Below, piece after piece: positions 41,934-51,052 of a DNA stretch of 64,000 bases. Origin of the DNA: Brachybacterium vulturis (GTDB lineage Bacteria > Actinomycetota > Actinomycetes > Actinomycetales > Dermabacteraceae); contig NZ_CP023563.1 in the NCBI RefSeq assembly GCF_002407185.1, positions 124,001 through 188,000 of the forward strand, read 5' to 3'. The position numbers and the translations under genes were made by a program. The notes under the pieces are model-generated. The model was not told the DNA's origin and made no database searches. It was given only the letters and a program-made list of their open reading frames with translations. Positions within the stretch are counted from its first letter, which is position 1. Every line of letters begins with the position of its first letter.

Positions 41934-42878
41934 ATGACCATGACCGACGACACCACGCCCGTCCTCCCGCCCGTGCCCGGGACGGGCCCCGAGGACGCGC
42001 CCGAGCTCACCCCCGCGCAGAGGAAACGGGCCGGTTCCCGGCACCAGGCCTTCGAGGGCGGGACGGGCGGGAAGCTCCTCGGCTATGCCGGGATGGTGGC
42101 CGCCGTGCTGCTGTTCTTCGTGCCGCTGTACTTCATCGCGATCACCTCGCTGAAGAACCACGGTGACATCTACTCGGACCCCATCACGTGGCTCCCGAAT
42201 CCGTTCGTGCCGGAGAACTACTCCTATGTGCTCTCCGAGGTGCGCTTCGACCGCTACCTGCGCAACTCGATCATCATCACCTCGATCCTCACCGTGATCG
42301 AGGTGAGCCTGGGCGTGATGTGCGCCTACGGCTTCTCGTTCCTGCGCTTCCCCGGCCGGAACCTGCTGTTCCTGCTGGTGATCGCCTCGCTGATGGTGCC
42401 CAACCAGGTCACCGTGATCTCGAACTACGCGCTGGTGGCGAGCTGGGGGTGGCGCAACACCTTCCAGGGCATCATCGTGCCGCTGGCCGCGGTCGCCTTC
42501 GGCACCTTCCTGATGCGCAACCACTTCCTGTCCCTGCCGAAGGAGGTCATGGAGGCCGCCGAGCTCGACGGCACCGGGTTCTTCCGGACCCTGTTCCGGG
42601 TGGTGCTGCCGATGTCCTGGCCCACCCTGATCGCCTTCACGCTGATCACGGTGGTCAACGAGTGGAACCAGTACCTGTGGCCGTTCCTGATGTCGGACAC
42701 CGACAAGGTCGCGCCGCTGCCCATCGGTCTGACCCAGCTGCAGGACAACGAGGGGCTGACCAACTGGGGCCCGGTGATGGCCGGCACCGTCCTGACCGCC
42801 GTCCCCATGCTCATCGTGTTCCTGATCCTGCAGAAGCAGATGATCAAGGGCCTCACCGCCGGGGCCGTGAAGGGCTGA
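41934..42878 (+). CDS. ugpE: CUT1 ABC permease, UgpE-like
   Basis: Second membrane subunit, 314 aa. Soluble N-terminus of about 45 residues, then six helices; EAA loop VMEAAELDGTGFFRTLFRVVLPMSWPTLIAFTLITVVNEWNQYLWPF, close to UgpE. C-terminus KQMIKGLTAGAVKG is standard. Very strong ribosome binding site (GGAGGGAGGGAG) 25 bp after the first permease. Confidence 0.82.
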   Translation: MTMTDDTTPVLPPVPGTGPEDAPELTPAQRKRAGSRHQAFEGGTGGKLLGYAGMVAAVLLFFVPLYFIAITSLKNHGDIYSDPITWLPNPFVPENYSYVLSEVRFDRYLRNSIIITSILTVIEVSLGVMCAYGFSFLRFPGRNLLFLLVIASLMVPNQVTVISNYALVASWGWRNTFQGIIVPLAAVAFGTFLMRNHFLSLPKEVMEAAELDGTGFFRTLFRVVLPMSWPTLIAFTLITVVNEWNQYLWPFLMSDTDKVAPLPIGLTQLQDNEGLTNWGPVMAGTVLTAVPMLIVFLILQKQMIKGLTAGAVKG

Positions 42879-42974
42879 GCGCCCGTCGCCACCCCGCTGT
42901 CCCCCCTCCCCGTCCCGGTCGGTTCGCGCCGGCCGCTCCCCTCCCCCGCAGCACCTCACGAAATGGAGATCGAC

Positions 42975-44279
42975 ATGGCATTCTCACGACGCTCACTTCT
43001 CGGTATGGCCGGCGCCGGCTCGGCAGCGCTGGCGCTCGGAGCCTGCGCCGGCGGCTCCACCTCCGCCGGGGGCGGCGGGGGCGAGGAGGGTGACGGCACC
43101 CTCCAGTTCTGGTCCAACCACCCCGGCAGCTCGAAGGATGTCGAGCAGGCGATCATCGATCTGTGGAACGAGGAGAACCCCGACACCCCGGCGAAGCTCA
43201 TCGACGGCGGCGCCGACTACGAGGAGCTGGGGCAGAAGTTCAACGCGGCCCTGGCCGGCGGCGGGCTGCCGGACCTGATCGTCGCCTCGGACGTCACCTG
43301 GTTCAACTTCGCCTTCACCGGCGCGACCACGCCGCTGGACGACCTGTGGACCGAGGCCGGGGTCGACTCCGACGACCTCGTGGACACCCTGCGCGAGGAC
43401 TACGCCTTCGACGGCAAGCACTACGGCATGCCGTACTCCCGCTCCACCACGCTGATGTACTTCAACACCGACGCGATGTCCGCGGCGGGACTGCCCACCG
43501 ATCGCGGCCCGGAGACCTGGGAGGAGTTCGCCCAGTGGGCTCCGAAGATCATGGAGGCCAACGGCGGCAAGCCGGCGCTCGTCGTGCCCGACGGCTCCAA
43601 CTACCTCGACTGGTACTTCCAGGGCATGATCTGGACCTTCGGCGGCGCCTACTCGGAGGAGTGGACCCCGACGTTCACCGAGCAGGGGTCGATCGACGCG
43701 GCGACGTTCCTGCAGGAGCAGGTCGCGGCGGGCCATATCCAGATCGCGCAGGATGCCAACAACACCTTCGCCATCGGCAACGCCTCGGGTCTGCTGCAGT
43801 CCACCGGCTCGCTCGGCGGGCTCAACGACTCGGCGGAGTTCCCCTTCCACACCACCTATCTGCCCGGGCCCACGCCCGGCGCCTGCACCGGTGGCGCGGG
43901 GATCGCGATCCCGGACGGCATCAGCGACGAGCGCAAGCTCACCGCGATGAAGTTCGCCGACTTCCTCACCAACACCGAGAACACCATCACCTTCAGCCAG
44001 GCCACCGGCTACATGCCGGTGCGGAAGTCCGCGATGGAGGATCCCGAGGAGGCGAAGTACCTCGAGGAGAACCCGAACGCGATGACCGCGATCCGGCAGC
44101 TGAACGAGAACACGGCGCCGCAGGACTACGCCCGGGTGTTCGTCTCCGGCGGCGGCCAGCGCATCGGCGCCGGCCTGGACCGGATCGCGATCGCCGGGGA
44201 GGACGTGGCGGCGGTGATGGAGGACCTGCAGACCGAGACGCAGGAGGTCATCGACCGGGACATCACGCCCAACCTGTGA
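42975..44279 (+). CDS. ugpB: Family 1 binding lipoprotein, UgpB-like
   Basis: Extracellular binding protein, 434 aa from ATG 42975 (GGAGA 6 nt upstream; an ATG four codons earlier overlaps that site). Tat-type lipoprotein signal FSRRSLLGMAGAGSAALALGAC, Cys24. UgpB-like stretches: LDDLWTEAGV, PYSRSTTLMYFNTDAM, ATGYMPVRKSAMEDPEEAKYLEENPNAMTAIRQLNENTAPQDYARV. Between the permeases and ATPase genes, as in ugpAEBC-type clusters. Confidence 0.8.
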   Translation: MAFSRRSLLGMAGAGSAALALGACAGGSTSAGGGGGEEGDGTLQFWSNHPGSSKDVEQAIIDLWNEENPDTPAKLIDGGADYEELGQKFNAALAGGGLPDLIVASDVTWFNFAFTGATTPLDDLWTEAGVDSDDLVDTLREDYAFDGKHYGMPYSRSTTLMYFNTDAMSAAGLPTDRGPETWEEFAQWAPKIMEANGGKPALVVPDGSNYLDWYFQGMIWTFGGAYSEEWTPTFTEQGSIDAATFLQEQVAAGHIQIAQDANNTFAIGNASGLLQSTGSLGGLNDSAEFPFHTTYLPGPTPGACTGGAGIAIPDGISDERKLTAMKFADFLTNTENTITFSQATGYMPVRKSAMEDPEEAKYLEENPNAMTAIRQLNENTAPQDYARVFVSGGGQRIGAGLDRIAIAGEDVAAVMEDLQTETQEVIDRDITPNL

Positions 44280-44317
44280 TCGCCCGACCGACCCCCTGAA
44301 GGAGCACGAGGAACACC

Positions 44318-45457
44318 ATGGCCATCGTCGAGTACCAGCAGGCCTCCCGCATCTACGATCCCTCCCGCCCGCCGGCGGTCAACCGGGTCTCGCTCACCGT
44401 CACCGACGGCGAGTTCCTGGTGCTGGTGGGACCCTCGGGCAGCGGGAAGTCCACGGCGATGCGGATGCTCGCCGGTCTCGAGCCGATCGACGAGGGCTCC
44501 GTCCTCATCGACGACGTCGACGTCAGCGAGCTGCGCGCCCGGGACCGCGACGTGGCCATGGTGTTCCAGTCCTATGCCCTCTACCCGAACATGACGGCGC
44601 GGCAGAACATGGCCTTCGCCCTGCAGAACCTCAAGCTGCCGAAGGCGGAGATCGACCAGCAGGTCCAGCGTGCCGCGGCGATGCTCGAGCTCGAGCCGCT
44701 GCTGGACAAGAAGCCCTCGCAGATGTCCGGCGGCCAGCGCCAGCGGGTGGCGATGGGCCGCTCCATCGTGCGCAATCCCAAGGTGTTCTGCATGGACGAG
44801 CCGCTGTCGAACCTGGATGCGAAGCTGCGGGTCTCCACCCGCGCCCAGATCGGCTCCCTGCAGCGGGAGCTCGGCGTGACCACGGTCTACGTCACCCACG
44901 ACCAGACCGAGGCGATGACCATGGGCGACCGGGTCGCGGTGCTCAAGGAGGGGGTCCTGCAGCAGGTCGACGAGCCGACCCACCTGTACGAGCACCCCGG
45001 CAACACCTTCGTCGCCGGGTTCATCGGCTCCCCGGCGATGACCCTGATCGACGGTGCCACCGTCACCTCCGACGGCCGGGCCCAGCTGGGCCCGGGCCAC
45101 GGCATGGACCTCGGCCTGCCGCGGGAGCACGTCGCGAAGACCACCGACCAGGTGATCGTGGGCGTGCGGCCCGAGAGCTGGGAGATCGTCGGCGGCGCCG
45201 ACGGTGCGTCCGATGGGCAGGAGAGCCTGCCGCTGACGGTGCGACTGGTCGAGAAGCTCGGTGGGGAGGCGTTCCTGCACTGCCACGCCCGGGAGACCGA
45301 GTCGATGACCGCCGCCGTGCGCGGTCACCAGCTGGTGCTGCGCCTGGACCACGGCTTCAAGGACATCGCACCGGACTCCACGATCCACGTGCGGCCCAAG
45401 CCCGGCTCCAGCATGTTCTTCCACCCCGAGAACGAGATCAACCTCGAATATCTCTGA
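44318..45457 (+). CDS. ugpC: CUT1 ABC ATPase, UgpC/MsmK/MalK type
   Basis: ATPase of 379 aa. Walker A GPSGSGKST, Q-loop VFQSYALYPNM, signature MSGGQRQR, Walker B VFCMDEPLSNLDAKLR, His in YVTHDQTEAMTMGDR, followed by the OB-fold regulatory domain (VIVGVRPESWEIVGG...LEYL). The only CUT1-type ATPase gene in the window, while two further CUT1 importers lack one, so it may energise several. 3' end overlaps the convergent beta-lactamase-like frame. Confidence 0.93.
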   Translation: MAIVEYQQASRIYDPSRPPAVNRVSLTVTDGEFLVLVGPSGSGKSTAMRMLAGLEPIDEGSVLIDDVDVSELRARDRDVAMVFQSYALYPNMTARQNMAFALQNLKLPKAEIDQQVQRAAAMLELEPLLDKKPSQMSGGQRQRVAMGRSIVRNPKVFCMDEPLSNLDAKLRVSTRAQIGSLQRELGVTTVYVTHDQTEAMTMGDRVAVLKEGVLQQVDEPTHLYEHPGNTFVAGFIGSPAMTLIDGATVTSDGRAQLGPGHGMDLGLPREHVAKTTDQVIVGVRPESWEIVGGADGASDGQESLPLTVRLVEKLGGEAFLHCHARETESMTAAVRGHQLVLRLDHGFKDIAPDSTIHVRPKPGSSMFFHPENEINLEYL

Positions 45458-46434
45458 GAGGGGTGGTCGGGTAGTGGACCCCACGCGACCTCTGCGGAGA
45501 TATCGGCATAGTGATCGCCCACAGTCCAGTACCCGACCATCCCCACCGCAGCGACCAGACCCCGGACCGGACGTTCACGGAGGTCGAGATCGAGGTACGG
45601 CACAGGATGGCGAGCGTATGGTGCATCGAATCTGGATCTCGGTGGCGCCGAGGCCGCAGGGGCGTCCGACGGGCGGTGACCGCACCGGAACCGCCTAGGC
45701 TCTGCCCCCGTCATCACCGCGAGCACGCGCAGATCCCGCCCCTCCGGGTCGCCGATGAAGGCGACGTCGTGGCGGTACCCGTCCACCCAGCCGGATTTCG
45801 AGCCCCACCGGACGCCCTCCCGCAGAGCGGTGCCGATCACCGGGATCCGCTGCGCGTGCAGCGCCTCCCGCACGAGGGCCACCGAGCTCGCGGGCAGCGG
45901 CGGGGTCAGGCCGTCCGACGTCACGAGGGCGCGCATCGTCAGCGCGAGATCCGCGGCGCTGGTCTCATTGGTCGCCCCGGTCCGCAGCCCGGCCGCGTCC
46001 CCGATCAGGCGTTCCACGCGGGTCGCCCGCAGCCCGAGTCCGGCGATCGTCGCCGCGATCGCGTCCAGGCCCACCAGTTCGATGACCTGGTCGGTGGCCT
46101 CGTTGCTGGAGCGATCGATCATCCGCCGCAGCAGCTCCCGCACCTCGACGGGGGCACCCTCAGCGGGATGCGTGGGGTCGAGGTGGTCGCCGCCGAGGGT
46201 GAAGGCGGCGCCGTTCGCCCCGGTGAAGCTGCGCGTGGCGGGAATGCTCGCCGACAGGTCGAGCCTCCCCTCGCCCGCCTCCCGCAGCGCCGCCAGCAGC
46301 ACGTGGAGCTTGATGGTGCTGGCCGCGTAGTAGGGACGATCGGCGCCCTGCGCGTGGAGCACCGATCCGTGGACGTCCAGCAGGCAGTGGGAGACGGTGA
46401 TCTCCTCGGGCGCAGCGGCGGTGGGGAGCGACAT
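45325..46434 (-). CDS. Class A beta-lactamase-like serine hydrolase with altered C-terminus
   Basis: Penicillin-interacting fold without signal peptide. SxxK at Ser39/Lys42 (ASTIKLHVLLAAL), SSN of RMIDRSSNEATDQV, and KSG of RWGSKSGWVDGYRHDVAFIGDPEGRDLRVLAVMTGA. After LAVMTGA (about residue 235) the family normally adds a last helix of some 20 residues; here about 130 unrelated residues follow, through the inverted repeat at 45460-45544 and 133 bp into the ATPase gene on the other strand. The true 3' end was probably replaced or frameshifted. A cytoplasmic location makes antibiotic resistance unlikely. Confidence 0.65.
   Translation of the reverse strand: MSLPTAAAPEEITVSHCLLDVHGSVLHAQGADRPYYAASTIKLHVLLAALREAGEGRLDLSASIPATRSFTGANGAAFTLGGDHLDPTHPAEGAPVEVRELLRRMIDRSSNEATDQVIELVGLDAIAATIAGLGLRATRVERLIGDAAGLRTGATNETSAADLALTMRALVTSDGLTPPLPASSVALVREALHAQRIPVIGTALREGVRWGSKSGWVDGYRHDVAFIGDPEGRDLRVLAVMTGAEPRRFRCGHRPSDAPAASAPPRSRFDAPYARHPVPYLDLDLRERPVRGLVAAVGMVGYWTVGDHYADISAEVAWGPLPDHPSQRYSRLISFSGWKNMLEPGLGRTWIVESGAMSLKPWSRRSTSW
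45460..45544. repeat. Long imperfect inverted repeat between convergent genes
   Basis: Arms 45460-45479 and 45524-45544 pair over 20 nt with one bulge and one mismatch, enclosing 44 nt. It starts 2 bp after the ugpC stop and may act as its terminator, but the size and sequence also fit an inserted palindromic element. Confidence 0.6.
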
Positions 46435-46581
46435 GATCCGACCCTACGACGCCCGGCCTCCGGCCCCGGCCGGGGCCGGGAACTATCATTACCGCATCCG
46501 GCGCCTCGGCCCTGGCTCTGTGCACGGCCCGCAGCGCCGAGCACACGGCCCCGGCCACCGCCCCCGATCTGGAGTCGTCCC

Positions 46582-47610
46582 ATGCCGCGGAAGTCCTCCC
46601 GCCCGACCGTCGCCACCATCGCGCGGGACCTCGGCATCTCCCCCGCGACGGTGAGCTACGCCCTGAACGACAAGCCCGGGGTGAGTGCGGCGATGCGCGA
46701 ACGGGTGCTCGACCATGCCGCCGCCGTGGGCTGGACCCCGCACTCCGGGGCACAGGCCCTGCGCCGCGGCCGCAGCGGGAACATCGGACTGGTGGTGGTG
46801 CGCGATCCGGAGGAGCTCTCCCGCGAACCCTTCTACTCGGCGGTCACCGCAGGCATCGAGGCGGCGACCAGCGCCCATGGCTTCGAGCTGCTGATCCGCT
46901 TCGTGCACGGCGGACCCGACGACGAGGTCGACGTCTTCCGCGCCTGGTCACATCAGCGGCGCGTCGACGGGGTGGTGCTGCTGGACCTCGCCGAGGACGA
47001 CCACCGCCCGCCGGTGCTGGAGGCCCTGTCGCTGGACTTCGCGGTGCTCGGCCACTACTCGGGCCCCGAGGACTTCGTGAAGGTGACGACCGCGGAGGCG
47101 GACGACGCCGTCACCGTGATCGACCATCTCCTCGAGCGCGGCTATGACGGCTGCCTCCAGTTCACGGGCCCGTTCGAGTATGCGCACGAGGGACGCCGCC
47201 GTGAGCTGCTCGCGCAGCTGTGCGCGGAGCGCGGCATCGCGCATATGCACATCCCCGGCACCTACACGGTCGACTCCGGCTACCGCGCCTTCCAGGCAGC
47301 CGACCTGTCGCTCAGCACCCGCCCGGCGGTGGTCACCTCGAGCGATCTGATCGCCGTGGGGGCGCTGCGCGCCGCCGCCGTGCAGGGGATCGACGTCCCG
47401 CGCGACCTCGGCCTGGTGAGCTGGGACGACTCGCTGATCACCGAGGCCACCTCCCCGAGCATCACCGCCCTCAGCCGTCGCCCCTTCGACATGGGTCGCT
47501 CCGCGGGCGACCTGCTGGTGCAGAAGATCGACGGGCGGATCCCCGGCGGCACGGTCCTCGAGAACGCCCCCGCGGCGCTGATCCCGAGAGGCTCGACCGC
47601 CCGCGGCTGA
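46582..47610 (+). CDS. LacI-family transcriptional regulator
   Basis: Repressor of 342 aa. HTH TVATIARDLGISPATVSYALNDKPGVSAAMRERVLDHAAAVGWTPHSGAQALRRGRSGNIGLVV (residues 8-70, with hinge helix), then the periplasmic-binding-like effector domain: VDGVVLLDLAEDD, RPAVVTSSDLIAVGALRAAAVQGIDVPRDLGLVSWDDS. ATG 46582 with GGAG at -11. Directly upstream of a CUT1 importer with a repeated CG-centred site at its promoter, its probable target. Confidence 0.9.
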   Translation: MPRKSSRPTVATIARDLGISPATVSYALNDKPGVSAAMRERVLDHAAAVGWTPHSGAQALRRGRSGNIGLVVVRDPEELSREPFYSAVTAGIEAATSAHGFELLIRFVHGGPDDEVDVFRAWSHQRRVDGVVLLDLAEDDHRPPVLEALSLDFAVLGHYSGPEDFVKVTTAEADDAVTVIDHLLERGYDGCLQFTGPFEYAHEGRRRELLAQLCAERGIAHMHIPGTYTVDSGYRAFQAADLSLSTRPAVVTSSDLIAVGALRAAAVQGIDVPRDLGLVSWDDSLITEATSPSITALSRRPFDMGRSAGDLLVQKIDGRIPGGTVLENAPAALIPRGSTARG

Positions 47611-47659
47611 GTCCCGGCGCGGCCGAGCCCGTCGAGAGGCGACTGCCGACCTCTGCCCA

Positions 47660-47720
47660 TTGACATTCCCGTCGGGCTCCTCCCATAATTGCCGAATCGA
47701 TTAAGTTCGAATCGATTAAG
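47660..47720 (+). promoter_or_regulatory. Promoter and double operator of the 47811 sugar operon
   Basis: TTGACA (47660-47665), 18-nt spacer, CATAAT (47684-47689): a near-consensus vegetative promoter. Directly after it, CGAATCGATTAAG occurs twice with 15-bp period (47693-47705, 47708-47720), each copy holding the CG-centred palindrome AATCGATT. Placement over the start site fits repression by the adjacent LacI protein. Confidence 0.75.
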
Positions 47721-47810
47721 CTCGGCCGTCCCCGACGGCCGGAGCGGCAGTTCCCCTCACTGTCCCCTCTGCGACCGCTCACTGATGACGGCGCACCAAG
47801 GAGTCCCCCG

Positions 47811-49121
47811 ATGCGACGCCGCACACTTCTGTCCGCCGCCCCTCTCGCCGCCGTGACCGCAGCCGGCCTCGCCGCCTGCGGTTCCGGCTCGGGCGGCGGC
47901 GGTTCCAACGACTCGCCCGACTCGCTCACCTACTGGGCCTCGAACCAGGGCACCAGCCTCGAGAACGACAAGAAGGTGCTCACGCCCGTCCTGGAGAGGT
48001 TCACCGAGGAGACCGGCATCGAGGTGTCCCTCGAGGTCATCGGCTGGTCCGACCTGCAGACCCGCATCCAGACCGCGATCACCTCCGGGCAGGGCCCGGA
48101 CGTGCTGAACATCGGCAACACCTGGGGCGTGAGCCTGCAGGCCACCGGTGGTCTGATGGAGCTGGGCGATGCCGAGTTCGAGGCGCTCGGCGGGCGGGAC
48201 CGCTACGTCCCGGCCGCCCTGGCCACCGGCGGCGCGGAGGGCACCGACCCCACCTCGATCCCGCTGTACGGCCTGGCCCACGGCATGTACTACAACGTGC
48301 AGATGTTCGAGGACGCCGGCATCGAGCCGCCCACCTCCTGGGAGGAGATGGTCGAGGCCGCGAAGGCGCTCACCGACCCCGAGGCCGACGTGTACGGCAT
48401 GTCGCTCGCAGCGGGCTCGTACACCGAGAACAACCACTTCGCCTTCATCAACGCCACCCAGAACGGGGCCTCCCTCAACAGCTCCGACGGGAAGCCCACC
48501 TTCACCGAGGACGGCGTGGTCGACGGCATCCTGCGCTACCTGGACCTGATGCAGGAGCACCAGGTGGTCAACCCCTCCAACGCACAGTTCGACAACGGCA
48601 CCAAGTCCGTCACCGCCTTCGCCAACAAGCAGGCGGCGATGATCATCAACCAGAACAACGCCCACGCCACCATCGAGTCCCAGGGCATGACGCCCGAGGA
48701 GTTCAAGGCCGTGCCCTTCCCGGCCCCGGCCGCTGCGGTGGACGACTGCGCCTCCCACCTGGCCGGCATCAACCTCGCCGCGATGGTGGACACCGACAAC
48801 CGCGACGGCGCCCTCGCCTTCATGAAGTTCATGACCTCCCCGGAGACGCAGGCCGAGCTCGGCGCGCCCTTCGCCTCCCTGCCCGTGCTGGTGGACGGCG
48901 AGCCCACCTTCACCGAGAACACCGAACAGGCGGACATGTTCATGGAGATCTACTCCGAGCGCTCCGCGCCGCTGCCGCTGGTGCCGTGGGAGGACCAGTT
49001 CGAGACCACCGTCGGACAGGCGATGAACGGGATGTTCGCGACCATCGCCACCGGCGGCACGGTCACCCGTGAGGACGTCATGACCGCCATGCAGACGGCC
49101 CAGGACTCGATCCGGGCCTGA
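47811..49121 (+). CDS. CUT1 sugar-binding lipoprotein
   Basis: Family 1 binding protein of 436 aa. Signal RRRTLLSAAPLAAVTAAGLAAC with lipid Cys23, Gly/Ser linker, then LTYWASNQGTSLENDKKVLTPVLERFTEETGIEVSLEVIGWSDLQTRIQTAITSGQGPDVLNIGNTW. First gene of a unit with two permeases, a TIM-barrel isomerase and a dehydrogenase. The ligand is unknown; catabolic neighbours suggest a monosaccharide or cyclitol. Confidence 0.9.
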   Translation: MRRRTLLSAAPLAAVTAAGLAACGSGSGGGGSNDSPDSLTYWASNQGTSLENDKKVLTPVLERFTEETGIEVSLEVIGWSDLQTRIQTAITSGQGPDVLNIGNTWGVSLQATGGLMELGDAEFEALGGRDRYVPAALATGGAEGTDPTSIPLYGLAHGMYYNVQMFEDAGIEPPTSWEEMVEAAKALTDPEADVYGMSLAAGSYTENNHFAFINATQNGASLNSSDGKPTFTEDGVVDGILRYLDLMQEHQVVNPSNAQFDNGTKSVTAFANKQAAMIINQNNAHATIESQGMTPEEFKAVPFPAPAAAVDDCASHLAGINLAAMVDTDNRDGALAFMKFMTSPETQAELGAPFASLPVLVDGEPTFTENTEQADMFMEIYSERSAPLPLVPWEDQFETTVGQAMNGMFATIATGGTVTREDVMTAMQTAQDSIRA

Positions 49122-49207
49122 GCGCACGAGGACCGACGGGCGGGAGCAGCCCGCTCCCGTCCCGTCGGCCGCTCCGTCCCGCGCCTCCCCTGCCCCGAAG
49201 GACCCCC

Positions 49208-50182
49208 ATGACCCTCTCCACCCGCCCCCGGACCTCGGCGCCCGCCTCGCGCCCCGATCCCCCGGCGCCGCGCCGCCCCCGTCGCAGCTGGTTCCCGTAC
49301 CTGATCCTGCTGCCCGCAGTGATCCTGGAAGTGCTGATCCACCTCATCCCGATGATGACCGGCTTCTGGATGAGCTTCGTCGAGCTCACCAAGTTCTTCA
49401 TCCGCCGCTGGACGGAGGCCCCCTTCGCGGGGCTGGAGAACTACCGGATCGCCGTCGACCTGAACACCCCGGTCGGCCAGGAGCTGCTGAACTCCTTCCT
49501 GGTCACCGTCGGCTTCACCGTGCTGGTGGTGGGGCTGAGCTGGGGTCTGGGCATGGCGGCGGCCGTCGCCCTGCAGCGCCCCTTCCGCGGGCGCGGCGTG
49601 TTCCGCACCCTGTTCCTGATCCCCTACGCCCTGCCGCTGTACGCCGCGGTGATCACCTGGAACTTCATGCTCCAGCGCGACACCGGGGTCATCAACCACC
49701 TCCTGGTCGAGCAGCTGGGCCTGCTCGAGGACGCCCCGTTCTGGCTGATCGGCGACAACGCCTTCGTCTCCGTGGTGGTGGTCGCGGTCTGGCGCATGTG
49801 GCCCTTCGCGTTCCTGATGTTCATGGCCGGGCTGCAGTCCATCCCCGGCGAGCTCTACGAGGCCAGCGCCATGGACGGTGCCACCCCGCTGCGGCAGTGG
49901 CGCGCCGTCACCCTGCCGATGCTCGCCCCGGTCAACCAGACCATGCTGCTGGTGATGTTCCTGTGGGTGTTCAACGACTTCAACACCCCGTACATCCTGT
50001 TCGGCACCGCCCAGCCCCCGGCCGGCGACCTCATCAGCTTCCACATCTACAACGCCTCGTTCCTGTCCTGGGACTTCGGCGTGGGCAGCGCGATGAGCGT
50101 CCTGCTGCTGCTGTTCCTGCTGGTGGTGTCCCTGCTCTACCTGTACTTCACCCAGTGGAGGAAGGAGTCCTCCCATGCGTGA
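49208..50182 (+). CDS. CUT1 sugar ABC permease, MalF type
   Basis: First permease, 324 aa. Pro/Arg-rich N-terminus, six helices, EAA loop LYEASAMDGATPLRQWRAVTLPMLAPVNQTMLL. Its 3' end overlaps the second permease gene by 8 nt. Confidence 0.92.
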   Translation: MTLSTRPRTSAPASRPDPPAPRRPRRSWFPYLILLPAVILEVLIHLIPMMTGFWMSFVELTKFFIRRWTEAPFAGLENYRIAVDLNTPVGQELLNSFLVTVGFTVLVVGLSWGLGMAAAVALQRPFRGRGVFRTLFLIPYALPLYAAVITWNFMLQRDTGVINHLLVEQLGLLEDAPFWLIGDNAFVSVVVVAVWRMWPFAFLMFMAGLQSIPGELYEASAMDGATPLRQWRAVTLPMLAPVNQTMLLVMFLWVFNDFNTPYILFGTAQPPAGDLISFHIYNASFLSWDFGVGSAMSVLLLLFLLVVSLLYLYFTQWRKESSHA

Positions 50183-51014
50183 GACCCTCGGCGAGAAGAT
50201 CTTCCGCATCGTCGTGCTCGTGGGCCTCGGCCTGTTCGTGGTGCTGCCGCTGTACGTCATGATCACCACCAGCCTCAAGCCGCTCGGCGACGTCCAGGCC
50301 GGGTTCTCCTGGTGGCCCAGCCGCGTGACCTTCGGGCCGTTCATCGAGATGTGGTCCACCGTGCCGCTGGCGCGGTACTTCATGAACTCGCTCGTGGTCA
50401 CCTCGGTGGCGACGCTGTGCAGCGTGGTGGTGGCGATCTTCGCCGCCTATGCCGTCTCCCGCTGGCGGTTCCGCGGCCGCAGCACGTTCATGACCACGGT
50501 GCTGTCCACCCAGATGTTCCCCGGTGTGCTGTTCCTGCTGCCGCTGTACCTGATCTTCGTCAACATCGACACCACCTTCGGCGTTCCGTTGGTGGGCACC
50601 CGCATCGGCCTGATCATCACCTACCTGACCTTCTCCCTGCCCTTCTCCATCTGGATGCTCGCCGGCTACTTCGACGGCATCCCCCGGGAGCTGGACCAGG
50701 CGGGCAAGGTCGACGGCGCCGGCAACCTCACCATCCTGCTGCGGATCATCCTGCCCGCCGCCCGTCCCGGCATCGTGGCGGTCGCGATCTACGCCTTCAT
50801 GACGGCCTGGGGCGAGGTGCTGTTCGCCTCCGTGCTCACCACGGAGGACACCCGCACCCTGGCCGTGGGCCTGCGGCAGTACGCCACCCAGACCAACGTC
50901 TACTGGAACCAGGTCCTCGCCGCCTCGATCGCGGTGTCGATCCCGGTGGTGGGCGGCTTCTTGATGATGCAGAAGAACTTCGTCGCCGGCCTCACCGCCG
51001 GCGCCGTGAAATGA
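50175..51014 (+). CDS. CUT1 sugar ABC permease, MalG type
   Basis: Second permease, 279 aa, six helices. EAA loop LDQAGKVDGAGNLTILLRIILPAARPGIVAVAIYAFMTAWGEVLFA; C-terminus FVAGLTAGAVK. The start lies inside the previous gene after AGGAAGGAG. No ATPase gene follows, so an external one (for example 44318-45457) is needed. Confidence 0.92.
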   Translation: MRETLGEKIFRIVVLVGLGLFVVLPLYVMITTSLKPLGDVQAGFSWWPSRVTFGPFIEMWSTVPLARYFMNSLVVTSVATLCSVVVAIFAAYAVSRWRFRGRSTFMTTVLSTQMFPGVLFLLPLYLIFVNIDTTFGVPLVGTRIGLIITYLTFSLPFSIWMLAGYFDGIPRELDQAGKVDGAGNLTILLRIILPAARPGIVAVAIYAFMTAWGEVLFASVLTTEDTRTLAVGLRQYATQTNVYWNQVLAASIAVSIPVVGGFLMMQKNFVAGLTAGAVK

Positions 51015-51052
51015 TCCCACCACTTCTCCCCGCCCACCGCGAAAGGACCCCG

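Noticed and set aside
45474-45698. Small plus-strand frame after ugpC
   Set aside because: Lies across the inverted repeat, has no ribosome binding site and no recognisable protein features.
45325-46434. Antibiotic-resistance beta-lactamase
   Set aside because: The class A active-site motifs are present but there is no export signal and the C-terminus is abnormal; a resistance role is not supported.
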